From positions 1 to 64,000 of the forward strand of contig NZ_JAJOHV010000092.1 of the NCBI RefSeq assembly GCF_021129175.1: 64,000 nucleotides of DNA, in the 5' to 3' direction. Below the pieces are notes generated by a model. The model did no database searches. It was given only the letters and a program-made list of their open reading frames with translations, and was not told where the DNA came from. This document shows positions 50,447 through 59,620 of the stretch, piece after piece (position 1 is the first letter of the stretch; every line of letters begins with the position of its first letter). Origin of the DNA: Chromobacterium piscinae (GTDB taxonomy: Bacteria; Pseudomonadota; Gammaproteobacteria; Burkholderiales; Chromobacteriaceae). The position numbers and the translations under genes were made by a program.

Positions 50447-51117
50447 TCGGCGAGCGCGGCGGGGTCGAGCAGGGCGACGTCCTTGCCATCGACCTCCACC
50501 AGGCCGGCCTTGCTCAATTGCTGCAGCACGCGGGAGAAGGTTTCCGGCGTTAGGTTCAGGCGGGAAGCGATCAGGTTTTTGTTGGCTTCCAGCGTCAGCA
50601 CGACTTTCTCGCCGGCGGGCGCGTCGTCCATTTGCTGCAGCAGGTAGCCGATCACGCGCTGCAGCGCGGTTTCCACCGAGTAGCGCTCCACGTCCCGCAC
50701 CATGCCGTGCAGGCGCAGCGACATGCCGGCCAGCATATTGCGCGCGAAGCCCGGGTCCTCGGCCAATGCCTGGAACACGCCGGCCGCGCCGATGTGCAGC
50801 AGCAGGCTGTCTTCCAGCAGCTGGGCCAGCACCGGGTAGGGCTTGCCCAGGAACATCACCGCCTCGGCGAAGCTCTGGCCGGGGTGGATGATCTCCACTA
50901 CCTTCTCCACGCCCTGCGGCGAGGGAATCGCCAGCTTCACCTTGCCGTATACCACCACGTACATGCCGTCGCATTCGTCGCCGCGCTGAAACAGCAGCTG
51001 CCCCCTGTCGCCGCGCTTGGCGTGAACGTGAGGCTCCAGCGTGGCCAGCTGCCTGTCCGACAGCCGCTGGAACAAGGGTTGGTGGCGCAGGTGCTGGATG
51101 ATGTCGATCTGGGACAT
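50422..51117 (-). CDS. Crp/Fnr-family regulator, Dnr-like
   Basis: A 231-residue regulator. The N-terminal cyclic-nucleotide-type beta-roll (about 15-130) contains QLLFQRGDECDGMYVVVYGKVKLAI, and the C-terminal winged HTH has NLIASRLNLTPETFSRVLQQLSKAGLVEVDG. The recognition helix E-xx-SR fits FNR-type boxes (TTGAT-N4-ATCAA). It lacks the N-terminal cysteine cluster of FNR, so oxygen sensing by 4Fe-4S is excluded; Dnr proteins instead sense NO through heme. It lies convergent to the nnrS operon whose promoter carries such a box, so it is the likely activator. I saw no clear FNR box before its own start. Confidence 0.85.
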   Translation of the reverse strand: MSQIDIIQHLRHQPLFQRLSDRQLATLEPHVHAKRGDRGQLLFQRGDECDGMYVVVYGKVKLAIPSPQGVEKVVEIIHPGQSFAEAVMFLGKPYPVLAQLLEDSLLLHIGAAGVFQALAEDPGFARNMLAGMSLRLHGMVRDVERYSVETALQRVIGYLLQQMDDAPAGEKVVLTLEANKNLIASRLNLTPETFSRVLQQLSKAGLVEVDGKDVALLDPAALADYGMTPAA

Positions 51118-51275
51118 GGCGGGGCTTTCGGAATCGGTGTGGCGATGGTGGATGCTAACTCATCCCGCGAATTATTAGCAAAGCGCGATATTTGCCAGCC
51201 GACAGGTTTTATCGGGCGCTCGGCGCAAGAGAGCGCGATGCGGTGGCGGGCCTTTGCCCAGGCCGCATGAATGAG

Positions 51276-51297
51276 AAAGCCGCCTGGCGGCGGCTTT
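51276..51297. terminator. hairpin terminator after the SDR gene
   Basis: Stem AAAGCCGCC / GGCGGCTTT with a TGGC loop. For the leftward SDR gene it gives a short T-run on the minus strand. The plus side also ends in TTTT. Located 17 bp beyond the SDR stop codon. Confidence 0.75.
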
Positions 51298-51313
51298 TCT
51301 GAGCAGAGGGGGG

Positions 51314-52072
51314 TTAGCGGGAGACGAAGCCGCCGTTGATGAACAGGGTCTGGGCGGTGGTCCAGCGGTTTTCCGGGGAAACCAGATGCTTGACCAGCGG
51401 CACCAGGTCGGCCACCTGGCCCAGCTCGCCGTTGATGCTGGCGCGCTTCAGATAGGCGACAGCCTCCGGCGTTTCCGCGGCGTAGAAGAACTCGGTGTCC
51501 ATCGGCCCGGGAGCGACCACGTTGACGGTGACGCCGCGGTGGCCGATTTCCTTGGCCAGCGCGCGGGTGAAGTCCTCCAGCGGCGCCTTGCTGCCGGCGT
51601 AGGCGCCGTAGTGGCCGGTGGTGGCGGCCAGCAGCGAAGTGCCCACGCTGACGATGCGGCCGTTGTCGCGGATGCGGCGGCCGGCTTCCTGCAGCGCGAA
51701 GAACGCTGCCTTGGCGTTCAGCGCGAAAATGGCGTCGAACTCTTCCTCGCTGACCTCGGTGATCGCTTTCTTCACCATCATGCCGGCGGTGTTGATCAGG
51801 ATGTCGACGTGGCCGAAGCGGTCTTCCACCGCGTCGAACAGGCGGCGCACTTCCGCCACCTTGGTGACGTCGGCCTGGACCGCGAAGGCCTGGCCGCCGG
51901 CGGCTTGAATCGTGGCGGCGGCTTCTTCCGCCCCGGCGCGGGAGCCCGCGCTGTGGTAGTGGATGGCGACGGCGGCGCCGTCGGCGGCTAGCGCTTCGGC
52001 GAAGGCGCGGCCCATATTGCGCGATGCGCCGATGATCAGTGCGACTTGTCCTGCAAAGTTGGCTTGGCTCAT
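51314..52072 (-). CDS. short-chain dehydrogenase/reductase (SDR)
   Basis: A 252-residue classical SDR. It has the NAD(P) motif GASRNMGRAFAEAL (TGxxxGxG type), the NTAGMM (NAG) motif, the catalytic Ser in VSVGTSLLAATT and the Y-x-x-x-K in YAGSK, then VNVVAPGPMDTEF. It ends in the FINGGFVSR-type Rossmann terminus. An in-frame open extension to 52354 runs into the divergent LysR gene; ATG 52072 with GGAGA upstream is preferred. Substrate unknown. It is divergent from a LysR gene with a 132-bp shared promoter region, so it is probably regulated by that protein. Confidence 0.92.
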   Translation of the reverse strand: MSQANFAGQVALIIGASRNMGRAFAEALAADGAAVAIHYHSAGSRAGAEEAAATIQAAGGQAFAVQADVTKVAEVRRLFDAVEDRFGHVDILINTAGMMVKKAITEVSEEEFDAIFALNAKAAFFALQEAGRRIRDNGRIVSVGTSLLAATTGHYGAYAGSKAPLEDFTRALAKEIGHRGVTVNVVAPGPMDTEFFYAAETPEAVAYLKRASINGELGQVADLVPLVKHLVSPENRWTTAQTLFINGGFVSR

Positions 52073-52204
52073 GTCAGTTCTCCGTTGGGTTCGCCGCTGG
52101 CGCGGCTTGCTGTTGACGCTTTGCAGTGTATTGCTGGGTTTGATCCGGATAAACGGCGCTTTATTGTTTACACTATCCAGAAAATCGTACCAATTGGAGC
52201 GGTG

Positions 52205-53110
52205 ATGGATAGAGTCATGGCGATGCGGGTTTTCGCCGCCGTCGTCGATTGCGGCGGCTTCACCCGGGCGGCGCAGCAGTTGCAGCTGCCGCGGGCGACA
52301 GTGTCCAGCGCGGTGCAGCAACTTGAGGCGCAATTGGGGGCGCGGCTGCTGCATCGGACTACGCGGCGGGTGCAGCTGACGCTGGATGGCGGCACTTTCT
52401 ACGAGCGCTGCCAGCAGCTATTGGCGGATTTCGACGAGCTGGAGTCTTTGTTCAGCCAGCAGGGCGCCAGCCCGCGCGGCAAGCTGCGGATAGACGTGCC
52501 GGGGCCGATCGGGCGGCAGGTGTTGGCACCGGCGCTGCCGGCTTTCTTTGCGCTCTATCCCGACATCGAGCTGGAGCTGGGGGTGACCGACAGGCCGGTG
52601 GATTTGATTCAGGAAGGCGTCGACTGCGTGATCCGCGTCGGCGCGCTGGCCGAATCGCGGCTGGTGGCGCGCCGGATCGGCATGCTGCCGCAGGGCAATT
52701 ACGCCAGTCCGGACTACCTGGCCCGCTTCGGCATCCCGGCGTCGCCGGACGAGTTGGTCGGCCATCGCGCGGTCAACTACGCATCGCCGTCCACCGGCAA
52801 GGTGTTTGCCTGGGAGTATCTGCAAGAAGGCGAACGGCGCGAGCTGGCGTTGCAGTCCCAGGTCAGCGTCAACCAGGTGGAAAGCTATATCGCCTGCGCG
52901 CTGGCCGGACTGGGGCTTATCCAGTTGCCGCGCTACGACGCGGAGCCTCATGTCGCCGTCGGCCGACTGTTGGAAGTGCTGGCCGATTGGCCGCCGCCGG
53001 CAATGCCGGTATCGGTGCTGTATCCACACCGCAGGCATCTGTCGCGGCGGGTGCAGGTGTTTGTCGAGTGGGCATCCGCGCTGCTGCGCGAGCGTTTGCG
53101 GTTGGAATAG
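52205..53110 (+). CDS. LysR-family transcriptional regulator
   Basis: A 301-residue LTTR. The N-terminal HTH (about 1-60) reads MRVFAAVVDCGGFTRAAQQLQLPRATVSSAVQQLEAQLGARLLHRTTR, followed by the effector-binding periplasmic-binding-like domain (GKLRIDVPGPIGRQVLAPALPAF, DRPVDLIQEGVDCVIRVG). The sequence is in the cluster of regulators usually paired with divergent oxidoreductase genes; here the partner is the SDR gene at 51314-52072. The ATG at 52205 follows GGAGCGGTG. An AT-rich stretch around 52160-52195 (TTTACACTATCCAGAAAATCG) is the likely operator and promoter. Confidence 0.93.
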   Translation: MDRVMAMRVFAAVVDCGGFTRAAQQLQLPRATVSSAVQQLEAQLGARLLHRTTRRVQLTLDGGTFYERCQQLLADFDELESLFSQQGASPRGKLRIDVPGPIGRQVLAPALPAFFALYPDIELELGVTDRPVDLIQEGVDCVIRVGALAESRLVARRIGMLPQGNYASPDYLARFGIPASPDELVGHRAVNYASPSTGKVFAWEYLQEGERRELALQSQVSVNQVESYIACALAGLGLIQLPRYDAEPHVAVGRLLEVLADWPPPAMPVSVLYPHRRHLSRRVQVFVEWASALLRERLRLE

Positions 53111-53205
53111 TGGCTTTATGCGAATGTGCTTAATCAGGTGGGGGTGGAACTACTTTGTAACTAAATTGCCTGACAAAGTTTGCTTTTGTTAATGAATTGT
53201 TGGTG

Positions 53206-54432
53206 ATGATGCGGTTCAGGCAATGGTTTGGCATTTTGTTGCGCCCCGCGCGCGGGTTGGCCGCCCTGTGGCGGCGCTGCCGGAGTTGGGGATTCGGCAA
53301 GCGGCCGTGGCGCAACGCCACGGCGTTGTTGGCGGTTCTGGCGCTGGCGGGCTGGGGCGCGCATCGCTGGTTGGCGGAGGCCCCGCCGCCGCCGGTGCTG
53401 ACCGCCAAGGTGGAGCGCGGCGAGCTGGAGGATCTAGTGCTGGCCAGCGGCGTGATCCAGGCGTTGCGGCAGGTGGATGTCGGCGCCCAGGCCAACGGCC
53501 AATTGAAGTCGCTGAAGGTGGAGGCGGGCGACAAGGTGAAGCAGGGCGAGCTGCTGGCCGAGATCGACCCGGAGGACAGCCTGAACGATTTGCGCGCCGC
53601 CGAGGCCTCGCTGGACGCGCGCGTCGCGCAGCGCCAAGCCAAGCAGGCCGCGCTGCGGCAGGCCGAGCAGGAACTGGCGCGCCAGCGCCGCATGCATGCC
53701 GAGGGCTCCACCTCGGACAAGGACCTGCTGGCGGCCGATACCAATTATCAAACCTTGAAAGCCGGATTGGCGGAGCTGCAGGCGCAGATCCGCCAGGACC
53801 AGTCGCAGCTGGATGGACGGCGCACCAAATTGGGCTATACCCGCATCCTGGCGCCGATGAGCGGCGAGGTGCTGGAGATCGTCACCCAGCAGGGCCAGAC
53901 CGTGATCGCCACCCAGACGGTGCCGGTGATCCTCAAGCTGGCCGATCTGAGCAAGGTGACGGTGCGCGCCTATGTGGCCGAGGCCGATGTGATCAGGGTG
54001 AAGGCCGGCCTGCCGGTGTATTTCACCGTGCTGGGCGCGCCGGACCAGCGTTACTGGGGCAAGCTGCGCGCCATCCTGCCGATGCCGGAGAAAATCAACA
54101 ACGCCATGTTCTACAAGGCGTTGTTCGACGTGCCCAACCCTGACGGCAAGCTGCGCGTGGACATGACCACCCAGGTCAGCATCGTGTTGTCCCGCGTGGA
54201 CGGGGCGCTGAGCGTACCGCTGTCGGCGCTGGGCGCGGCCGGCAAGGATGGGCGCTACGCGGTTAAGGTGAAGGGCAAGGACGGCAGGCTGGAGGAACGC
54301 CAGGTGCGCATCGGCCTGAAAACGTCCACCCGCGCCCAGGTGCTGGCTGGATTGAAGGCGGGCGAACAGGTGGTGACCGGCGAACAGCCCGACAAGCCCG
54401 AAGAGGGCAGTGCCGTGATGGTGAGCGCATGA
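53206..54432 (+). CDS. macA: MacA periplasmic adaptor of a tripartite ABC efflux pump
   Basis: A 408-residue membrane-fusion protein. One N-terminal anchor (NATALLAVLALAGWGAHRWL) precedes the lipoyl halves (VDVGAQANGQLKSLKVEAGDKVKQGELLAEID and ILAPMSGEVLEIVTQQGQTVIATQT), a coiled-coil hairpin (about 110-180), a beta-barrel and the membrane-proximal domain. The VPVILKLADLSKVTVRAYVAEADV run is typical of MacA. The start is uncertain: ATG at 53206 or 53209 (or TTG 53197), with only a weak GGTG upstream. The last codons overlap the macB start (ATGA). Exports macrolides, enterotoxin or heme-like compounds in relatives; substrate here unknown. Confidence 0.92.
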   Translation: MMRFRQWFGILLRPARGLAALWRRCRSWGFGKRPWRNATALLAVLALAGWGAHRWLAEAPPPPVLTAKVERGELEDLVLASGVIQALRQVDVGAQANGQLKSLKVEAGDKVKQGELLAEIDPEDSLNDLRAAEASLDARVAQRQAKQAALRQAEQELARQRRMHAEGSTSDKDLLAADTNYQTLKAGLAELQAQIRQDQSQLDGRRTKLGYTRILAPMSGEVLEIVTQQGQTVIATQTVPVILKLADLSKVTVRAYVAEADVIRVKAGLPVYFTVLGAPDQRYWGKLRAILPMPEKINNAMFYKALFDVPNPDGKLRVDMTTQVSIVLSRVDGALSVPLSALGAAGKDGRYAVKVKGKDGRLEERQVRIGLKTSTRAQVLAGLKAGEQVVTGEQPDKPEEGSAVMVSA

Positions 54433-56363
54433 GCGGCGCCGGCCTTCAGTTGGATGGCGTTTGGCGGCGGTTTCCGTCCGGCGAGGACGAGGTGGCGGTG
54501 TTGAAGGATGTGTCGCTGAGCATCGCTCCCGGCGAGATGGTGGCCATCGTCGGCGCGTCCGGCTCCGGCAAGTCCACGCTGATGAACATTCTGGGTTGCC
54601 TGGACCAGCCGTCCGAGGGAAGCTACCGCGTGGGCGGCCGCGATGCCGGCAGCCTGGACAAGGACCAGCTGGCCGCGCTGCGGCGCGAGCATTTCGGCTT
54701 CATCTTCCAGCGCTACCACCTGCTGCCGCATTTGTCGGCCTTGGACAATGTCGCCATGCCCGCCGTTTACGCCGGCATGGCGCTGAAAGAGCGGCGCGAA
54801 CGGGCGCAGGCTTTGCTGGCGCGGTTGGGGCTGGCGGGCAAGGAGCATCATCGGCCCGGGCAGTTGTCCGGAGGCCAGCAACAGCGGGTGTCCATCGCCC
54901 GCGCGCTGATGAACGGCGGGCGCATCATCCTGGCCGACGAGCCGACTGGCGCGCTGGACAGCCGCAGCGGCGAAGAGGTGATGCGCATCCTGAAGGAGCT
55001 GAACGCCGCTGGCCACACGGTGATCATCGTTACCCACGATCCGGCCATCGCCGCGCAGACCGACCGCACGATCGAAATCCGCGACGGCGAAATCCTGCGC
55101 GACAGCGGCGCAGCGAAGCCTGTTGCCGATGCCGGAGGCGAGGAAGCGCGGGCCGATGGCGGTCCGTCCTTGCGCGAACGAATGGCGGAGGCGTTCAAGA
55201 TGGCGATGCTGGCCATGCTGTCCAATCGCCTGCGCACCGCGCTGACCATGCTGGGCATCGTCATCGGCATCACCTCGGTGGTGTCCATCATCGCTATCGG
55301 CGAGGGCGCGCGCGACTACGTGCTCAACGACATCCGCGCGATGGGTACCCAGACCATCACCGTGTTCCGCGGCAAGGACTGGGGCGACGACAAGGCCGAA
55401 GGCATCCGCACCTTCCTGCCGGGCGACATCGCCGCGCTGGCGGAGGAGGGCTACGTGGACAGCGTGACGCCGGAAACCTCGCAGGCGCAGCGCATCCGCT
55501 ACCGCAATGTCGACGTCAACGGTTCGGTCAGCGGCGTCGGGCGCGAATTCTTCCGCGTGCAGGGCATGAAACTGGCCGAGGGCCAGGGCTTCAGCCGCGA
55601 CGACATCCGCCAGCAGCGGCAGGTGGCGCTGCTGGACAAGAATGCCCGCCGCAAGCTGTTCGGCGACGGCGAGGCGGTGGGGCGGGTGATTCTGGTGGGC
55701 ACGGTGCCGGCGACGGTGATCGGCGTGGTGGCGCAGCGCGACCGCGGCTTTGGCGGCAATTCGCTGCAGCTGTGGATGCCGTATTCCACCACCGCTAGCC
55801 GCTTGTTCGGCCAGCAGCATTTCGACCGCTTCGTGATCCGGGTGAAGGACGGCCAGCCCACCAAGCTGGCGGAAAAAGCCATCACCACGCTGTTGACCCA
55901 GCGCCACGGCGGCAAGGATTTCTTTACCCACAATATGGAAGACGTGCTGAAAACGGTGGAGAGCACCAGCCGAACGTTGGCCCTGCTGCTGACGCTGATC
56001 GCGGTGATCTCGCTGGTGGTGGGCGGCATCGGCGTGATGAACATCATGTTGGTCTCGGTGACCGAGCGCACCCGCGAGATCGGCATCCGCATGGCAGTGG
56101 GCGCGCGCCAGGGAGACGTGCTGCAGCAGTTCCTGACCGAAGCGGTGCTGGTTTGCCTGGTGGGCGGCGCCATCGGCGTGGCGTTGTCCTATGGCATCAG
56201 CTTTGTGTTCGCGCTATTCGTCAGCTCGTGGAAGATGTCGCTGTCGCCGACGGCGATTTTGCTGGCGGTGGCGTGCTCGTCGCTGATAGGCGTGCTGTTC
56301 GGCTTTTTGCCGGCTCGCAGCGCCGCCAGGCTGAACCCGATAGACGCGCTGGCGCGAGAGTGA
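54429..56363 (+). CDS. macB: MacB ATP-binding and permease protein
   Basis: A 644-residue fusion of ABC ATPase and FtsX-like permease. Walker A GASGSGKST (42-50), signature LSGGQQQRVSIA and Walker B ILADEPTGALD lie in the first 230 residues. A membrane helix near 260-285 follows, then the large periplasmic MacB_PCD domain. Three C-terminal membrane segments (LALLLTLIAVISLVVGGIGVMNIML and two more) complete it. Length equals the family's usual 640-650. MacB drives mechanotransmission of substrates from the periplasm through the outer-membrane channel. It overlaps macA by four bases and precedes the channel gene by two bases. Confidence 0.96.
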   Translation: MSGAGLQLDGVWRRFPSGEDEVAVLKDVSLSIAPGEMVAIVGASGSGKSTLMNILGCLDQPSEGSYRVGGRDAGSLDKDQLAALRREHFGFIFQRYHLLPHLSALDNVAMPAVYAGMALKERRERAQALLARLGLAGKEHHRPGQLSGGQQQRVSIARALMNGGRIILADEPTGALDSRSGEEVMRILKELNAAGHTVIIVTHDPAIAAQTDRTIEIRDGEILRDSGAAKPVADAGGEEARADGGPSLRERMAEAFKMAMLAMLSNRLRTALTMLGIVIGITSVVSIIAIGEGARDYVLNDIRAMGTQTITVFRGKDWGDDKAEGIRTFLPGDIAALAEEGYVDSVTPETSQAQRIRYRNVDVNGSVSGVGREFFRVQGMKLAEGQGFSRDDIRQQRQVALLDKNARRKLFGDGEAVGRVILVGTVPATVIGVVAQRDRGFGGNSLQLWMPYSTTASRLFGQQHFDRFVIRVKDGQPTKLAEKAITTLLTQRHGGKDFFTHNMEDVLKTVESTSRTLALLLTLIAVISLVVGGIGVMNIMLVSVTERTREIGIRMAVGARQGDVLQQFLTEAVLVCLVGGAIGVALSYGISFVFALFVSSWKMSLSPTAILLAVACSSLIGVLFGFLPARSAARLNPIDALARE

Positions 56364-56365
56364 AA

Positions 56366-57718
56366 ATGGATAAGCACAAGAGATGGACATGGCTGGCGCT
56401 GGCCGCCTTGCTGGCCGGCTGCCAGGCCACGCCGTATCAGCGGCAGCCTTTGCTGACGCCGGCGCAGTGGGCACAGCCGGATGCGGCGGAACAGAACATG
56501 AGCCGCGAGGCGTGGTGGGGAGGTTTCGCCGATCCAGCGCTATTGCGGGTGTTGGAGCAGGCGCGCAGCCGCAATCCCGATCTGGAGATCGCGCTGCTGA
56601 AATTGCGCAAGGCGCAGCTGGAGGCGGGTCTGGCCGATGGCGACGCCCGGCCGACGCTGAGCGGTTCGCTATCGGGCAACCGCAGTCGCCCTTTGGATGG
56701 CGGCGCTTGGTCGAGCAGCCACAGCGCCGGCCTGAAAGTGGATTACGAGGTCGACCTGTGGGGACGGCTGGACGCCGCGCAGCGTTCGGCGGGAGAGGCT
56801 TTCGCCGCCAGCCGCTACGACCAGATCAGCGCCGATTTGCTGTCTGACAGCGCCGCCGCGGGCTTGTATTGGGACATCGCCGCGCAGAAATCCAGGCTGG
56901 CCCTGACCGAGGCCGCGCTGGCCGATGCGGTCCGCATGCAGGCGCTGGCGCATTCGCGGCGGAAGGCGGGCGCGCTGGCCGAACAGGACGCGACCCAGGC
57001 GGACAGCGAGGCATTGGCGCAGCGCGCCAGCCTGCTGAGCCAGCGGGAGGAGTTGCGCAAGAAGGAAAACGCGCTGGCGCTGCTGCTGGACGCGCCGCCG
57101 GGCGTGCAGCTGCCGGGCATCCCGCCGCTGGCCGCGCAACCGCCGTTGCCAGGCGTCGCCGCAGGCCTGCCGGGCGACTTGCTGCGCCGCAGGCCGGATT
57201 TACAGGCGGCCGAGGCGCGGCTGCGAGCCAAGCTGGCCGATGCGGACCAGCGCCGGGCGGATTTTTTCCCGCGCTTCAGCCTGAACGGAGACCTGAGCCG
57301 AGGCAGCGCTTTCCCGGCCGCGCAGCTGGGGCTGGGCGCGACGCTGTCCCTGCCTTTTCTAGACTGGCGGCGGCTGGATCTGAAACTGAAATCGAGCGAA
57401 GCCGATTACCAGCTGGCGGAGGCGGAGTTCCGCAAAACGCTGTACGGCGCTTATCGCGAGGTGGAAGAGGGACTGGACGGGCGCCGCCGCCTGGCCGCCA
57501 GCGCCGCTCTGCAAAGCGAGGCGCTGCGTTTGGCGGGGCGAAACGCCCAGTTGGCCCAGAGCCGCTACCGCGCGGGAGAGACCGATATGCAGTCCTGGCT
57601 GGAGGCCGCGCGCGGTGAGCGCCAAGCGAGGGAGAAGCTGTTGGATTTGAATCTGGAGCGGCTGAAGAACCTGGCGTATCTGTACAAGGCCTTGGGCGGA
57701 GGCGCTTCGTCCGCTTGA
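56366..57718 (+). CDS. outer-membrane efflux lipoprotein partnered with MacAB
   Basis: A 450-residue TolC-superfamily channel. The lipoprotein signal MDKHKRWTWLALAALLAGC places the acylated Cys at residue 19, followed by QATPYQRQPLLTPAQW. Two OEP repeats follow, with EAWWGGFADPALLRVLEQA, VDYEVDLWGRLDAAQRSAGEA and RRPDLQAAEARLRAKLADADQRRADFFPRF. It begins two bases after macB and completes a self-contained tripartite pump. The in-frame open stretch upstream (to 56153) lies inside macB and is rejected. It differs in length and sequence from the OprM-like protein of the mdt operon at 10.7-12.1 kb. Confidence 0.93.
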   Translation: MDKHKRWTWLALAALLAGCQATPYQRQPLLTPAQWAQPDAAEQNMSREAWWGGFADPALLRVLEQARSRNPDLEIALLKLRKAQLEAGLADGDARPTLSGSLSGNRSRPLDGGAWSSSHSAGLKVDYEVDLWGRLDAAQRSAGEAFAASRYDQISADLLSDSAAAGLYWDIAAQKSRLALTEAALADAVRMQALAHSRRKAGALAEQDATQADSEALAQRASLLSQREELRKKENALALLLDAPPGVQLPGIPPLAAQPPLPGVAAGLPGDLLRRRPDLQAAEARLRAKLADADQRRADFFPRFSLNGDLSRGSAFPAAQLGLGATLSLPFLDWRRLDLKLKSSEADYQLAEAEFRKTLYGAYREVEEGLDGRRRLAASAALQSEALRLAGRNAQLAQSRYRAGETDMQSWLEAARGERQAREKLLDLNLERLKNLAYLYKALGGGASSA

Positions 57719-57730
57719 GCGGCAATGGCC

Positions 57731-57749
57731 GGCCGCCGATTAGGCGGCC
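57731..57749. terminator. hairpin between macAB channel and the editing protein gene
   Basis: Stem GGCCGCC / GGCGGCC around GATTA, between two convergent genes. No T-run is visible on either side, so termination strength is uncertain. Confidence 0.5.
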
Positions 57750-57760
57750 ATCAAGCCGCG

Positions 57761-58255
57761 CTAGTCGCGGCGCGGCACCGCGATCACGCGCGGCGCGTGG
57801 CCGGTGTGCGCCAGCAGCCGCGCCAATCCTTCCACCGGCATGCTTAACGTGGCGGTGTTGACCAGCGGGTGGCAGAGAATCGCTTCCCGCGCCCACAGCG
57901 CTTCATCCACCACCACTTCCACTTGATGATCGCGGTCGTTGACCGCGGCCAGCAGCGTCACCGATCCCGGCTCCAGCCCCAGATACTTCTTCAGCCGTTC
58001 AGGCGAGGCGAAGCGCAGGCCCTTGGCCTCCAGTGTTTCGCCCAAGGCCTTGATATCCACGCCGGCGTCGGCCGGCACCGCCACCAGGAAGTGGCGGCGG
58101 CCCTTGGCGTCGCATAAAAACAGGTTCTTGCATTCCGCGCCGGGCAGCTCCGGGATCAGCCGGGCGGCTTCCTCGCAGGTGTAGACCGGCGGATGCTCGA
58201 AGCGTTGGTAGGGAATCCGCTGCTCGTCCAGCAAGCGGTACAGGGCATGTTCCAT
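57761..58255 (-). CDS. prolyl-tRNA editing protein (PrdX/ProX-like)
   Basis: A 164-residue stand-alone aminoacyl-tRNA deacylase of the YbaK/INS family. It has [45 protein letters not shown], the conserved lysine in KNLFL, then [29 protein letters not shown] and [11 protein letters not shown]. The order and the GxxxKNLFLcD motif fit the ProXp-ala (PrdX) group, which hydrolyses Ala mischarged onto tRNA(Pro). It is found in bacteria whose ProRS lacks the editing insertion, so this suggests such a ProRS elsewhere in the genome. ATG at 58255. Confidence 0.86.
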   Translation of the reverse strand: MEHALYRLLDEQRIPYQRFEHPPVYTCEEAARLIPELPGAECKNLFLCDAKGRRHFLVAVPADAGVDIKALGETLEAKGLRFASPERLKKYLGLEPGSVTLLAAVNDRDHQVEVVVDEALWAREAILCHPLVNTATLSMPVEGLARLLAHTGHAPRVIAVPRRD

Positions 58256-58312
58256 GCGGGCGTCTCCGGCGTTTTCGTTCCCTTCGAAACTATCACGGCC
58301 GGCGTCGGCGCG

Positions 58313-58870
58313 TCACCCCGCCAGTTTCCCGACCAAGCTTTCCAACGCCGCCAGCGCGGCATCCGCCTGGCCGTCCAGCTGAGCGCGCACGATGGCGCCG
58401 TCTGCGGCCAGGGACAGCATTTCCGCCATCTCGGCCTTGCCTGGGCCTTCCGGCAGCCGCTCGGCGATCGCTTGCCGCATCTCTGCCTTGTGCCGCCGCG
58501 CGGCGTCCATCACCGCCGGCTCGGCCGGCATTTCTCCCGCGCCGTTGATGAAGGCGCAGCCGCGGAAGTCGTCCGAGGCGAACCACTCGCGCATGGCGTC
58601 CGCCAGCGCGGCGGGGCCGTCTCGGCGCGCGAGCGCGGCTTTGAACCAGTCCATCCAGAGACTGTGGCGTTGCTCCAGATAGGCCTGGATCAGGTCGTTC
58701 TTGCTAGGGAAGTGACGGTAGAAGGTGACCTTGGTGACGCCGGACTCGGCGATGAGCCGGTCTATGCCGGTGGCGCGCAGGCCTTCCTGATAGAACAGCC
58801 GGTGGGCGGTGGCGAGGATGCGGTCGCGGGCGGGCAGCGCGGCGATGTCGGTGGGCGGAATCGATTTCAT
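58313..58870 (-). CDS. TetR-family repressor divergent from a DUF1348 gene
   Basis: A 185-residue TetR repressor. The HTH (about 14-60) reads [48 protein letters not shown]. The helical C-terminal domain includes [14 protein letters not shown], a segment common in TetR proteins that control small reductase or NTF2-like genes. Between its start and the divergent DUF1348 gene lie two near-identical 18-bp palindromes (58880 and 58920), one a perfect inverted repeat. These almost certainly are its operators and would repress both genes. Confidence 0.92.
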   Translation of the reverse strand: MKSIPPTDIAALPARDRILATAHRLFYQEGLRATGIDRLIAESGVTKVTFYRHFPSKNDLIQAYLEQRHSLWMDWFKAALARRDGPAALADAMREWFASDDFRGCAFINGAGEMPAEPAVMDAARRHKAEMRQAIAERLPEGPGKAEMAEMLSLAADGAIVRAQLDGQADAALAALESLVGKLAG

Positions 58871-58879
58871 GAAGTGATT

Positions 58880-58897
58880 GTAGACAGATTTGTCTAC
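58880..58897. promoter_or_regulatory. TetR operator 1
   Basis: GTAGACAGATTTGTCTAC: 8-bp inverted half-sites GTAGACAG... with one mismatched centre. It lies 9 bp upstream of the TetR start, so binding would directly block that gene's transcription start or initiation region. Confidence 0.85.
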
Positions 58898-58919
58898 TTT
58901 GGCCTAGACTGGTTAGTGT

Positions 58920-58937
58920 GTAGACAGATCTGTCTAC
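58920..58937. promoter_or_regulatory. TetR operator 2
   Basis: GTAGACAGATCTGTCTAC: a perfect 18-bp palindrome, 23 bp before the DUF1348 start and 40 bp (about four helical turns) from operator 1, on the same face of the helix. Confidence 0.9.
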
Positions 58938-58960
58938 TCCAATTTGAAAAGGAAACCGAT

Positions 58961-59428
58961 ATGGAAACCCGTCCTCCGCTGCCGCCGTTCACCCGTGAAA
59001 CCGCGATCGAAAAAATCCGCCTGGCCGAAGATGGCTGGAACAGCCGCGATCCGGCGCGCGTGGCGCTGGCCTACAGCCTGGACACCCGTTGGCGCAACCG
59101 CGTCGATTTCCCGCGCGGCCGGCCCGCGGCGCAGGCGATGCTGGAGCGCAAGTGGAAGCGGGAGCTGGATTACCGGCTGATCAAGGAACTTTGGGTGTTT
59201 GACGGCAATCGCATTGCCGTGCGCTTCGCTTATGAGTGGCGTGACGACGCCGGCCAGTGGTATCGCAGCTACGGCAACGAGAACTGGGAATTCGGCGCCG
59301 ACGGCCTGATGATCGACAGGCATGCCAGCATCAACGACATGCCGATCCAGGAGAGCGAGCGCAAGTTCTTCTGGCCGCTGGGCCGGCGGCCGGACGATCA
59401 TCCCGGGCTGAGCGAGCTGGGACTGTAG
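58961..59428 (+). CDS. DUF1348 / NTF2-like (SnoaL-fold) protein
   Basis: A 155-residue cytosolic protein of the DUF1348 family. Landmarks are [91 protein letters not shown] and [16 protein letters not shown], giving a compact NTF2-like cone fold. Enzymatic function of DUF1348 is unknown; many NTF2-fold proteins are isomerases or bind small lipophilic ligands. It is controlled by the divergent TetR gene through the two operators upstream, so its product may act on the inducing compound. RBS AAAGGAAACC before the ATG. Followed by a terminator. Confidence 0.88.
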   Translation: METRPPLPPFTRETAIEKIRLAEDGWNSRDPARVALAYSLDTRWRNRVDFPRGRPAAQAMLERKWKRELDYRLIKELWVFDGNRIAVRFAYEWRDDAGQWYRSYGNENWEFGADGLMIDRHASINDMPIQESERKFFWPLGRRPDDHPGLSELGL

Positions 59429-59495
59429 GGCAGGCCTGAAACGCCAGTTCCATCATGCGCGGCAGGCGGCCGCATTGCAGGCCGGCGCGCCGCGC

Positions 59496-59519
59496 AAGCC
59501 GCTCCAGAGAGCGGCTTTT
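59496..59519 (+). terminator. terminator after the DUF1348 gene
   Basis: Stem AAGCCGCTC / GAGCGGCTT with a CAGA loop, followed by a short T-run, 67 bp after the stop codon. Confidence 0.82.
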
Positions 59520-59620
59520 CTGCTTGGGGCGGATGGACAGCAAGCGGCCGAACTGATTAGTATAAATGCTGTTGACATTTTATCGGGCGGCGAGCCGCCG
59601 CCTCACCCGGAGCCTTGACC

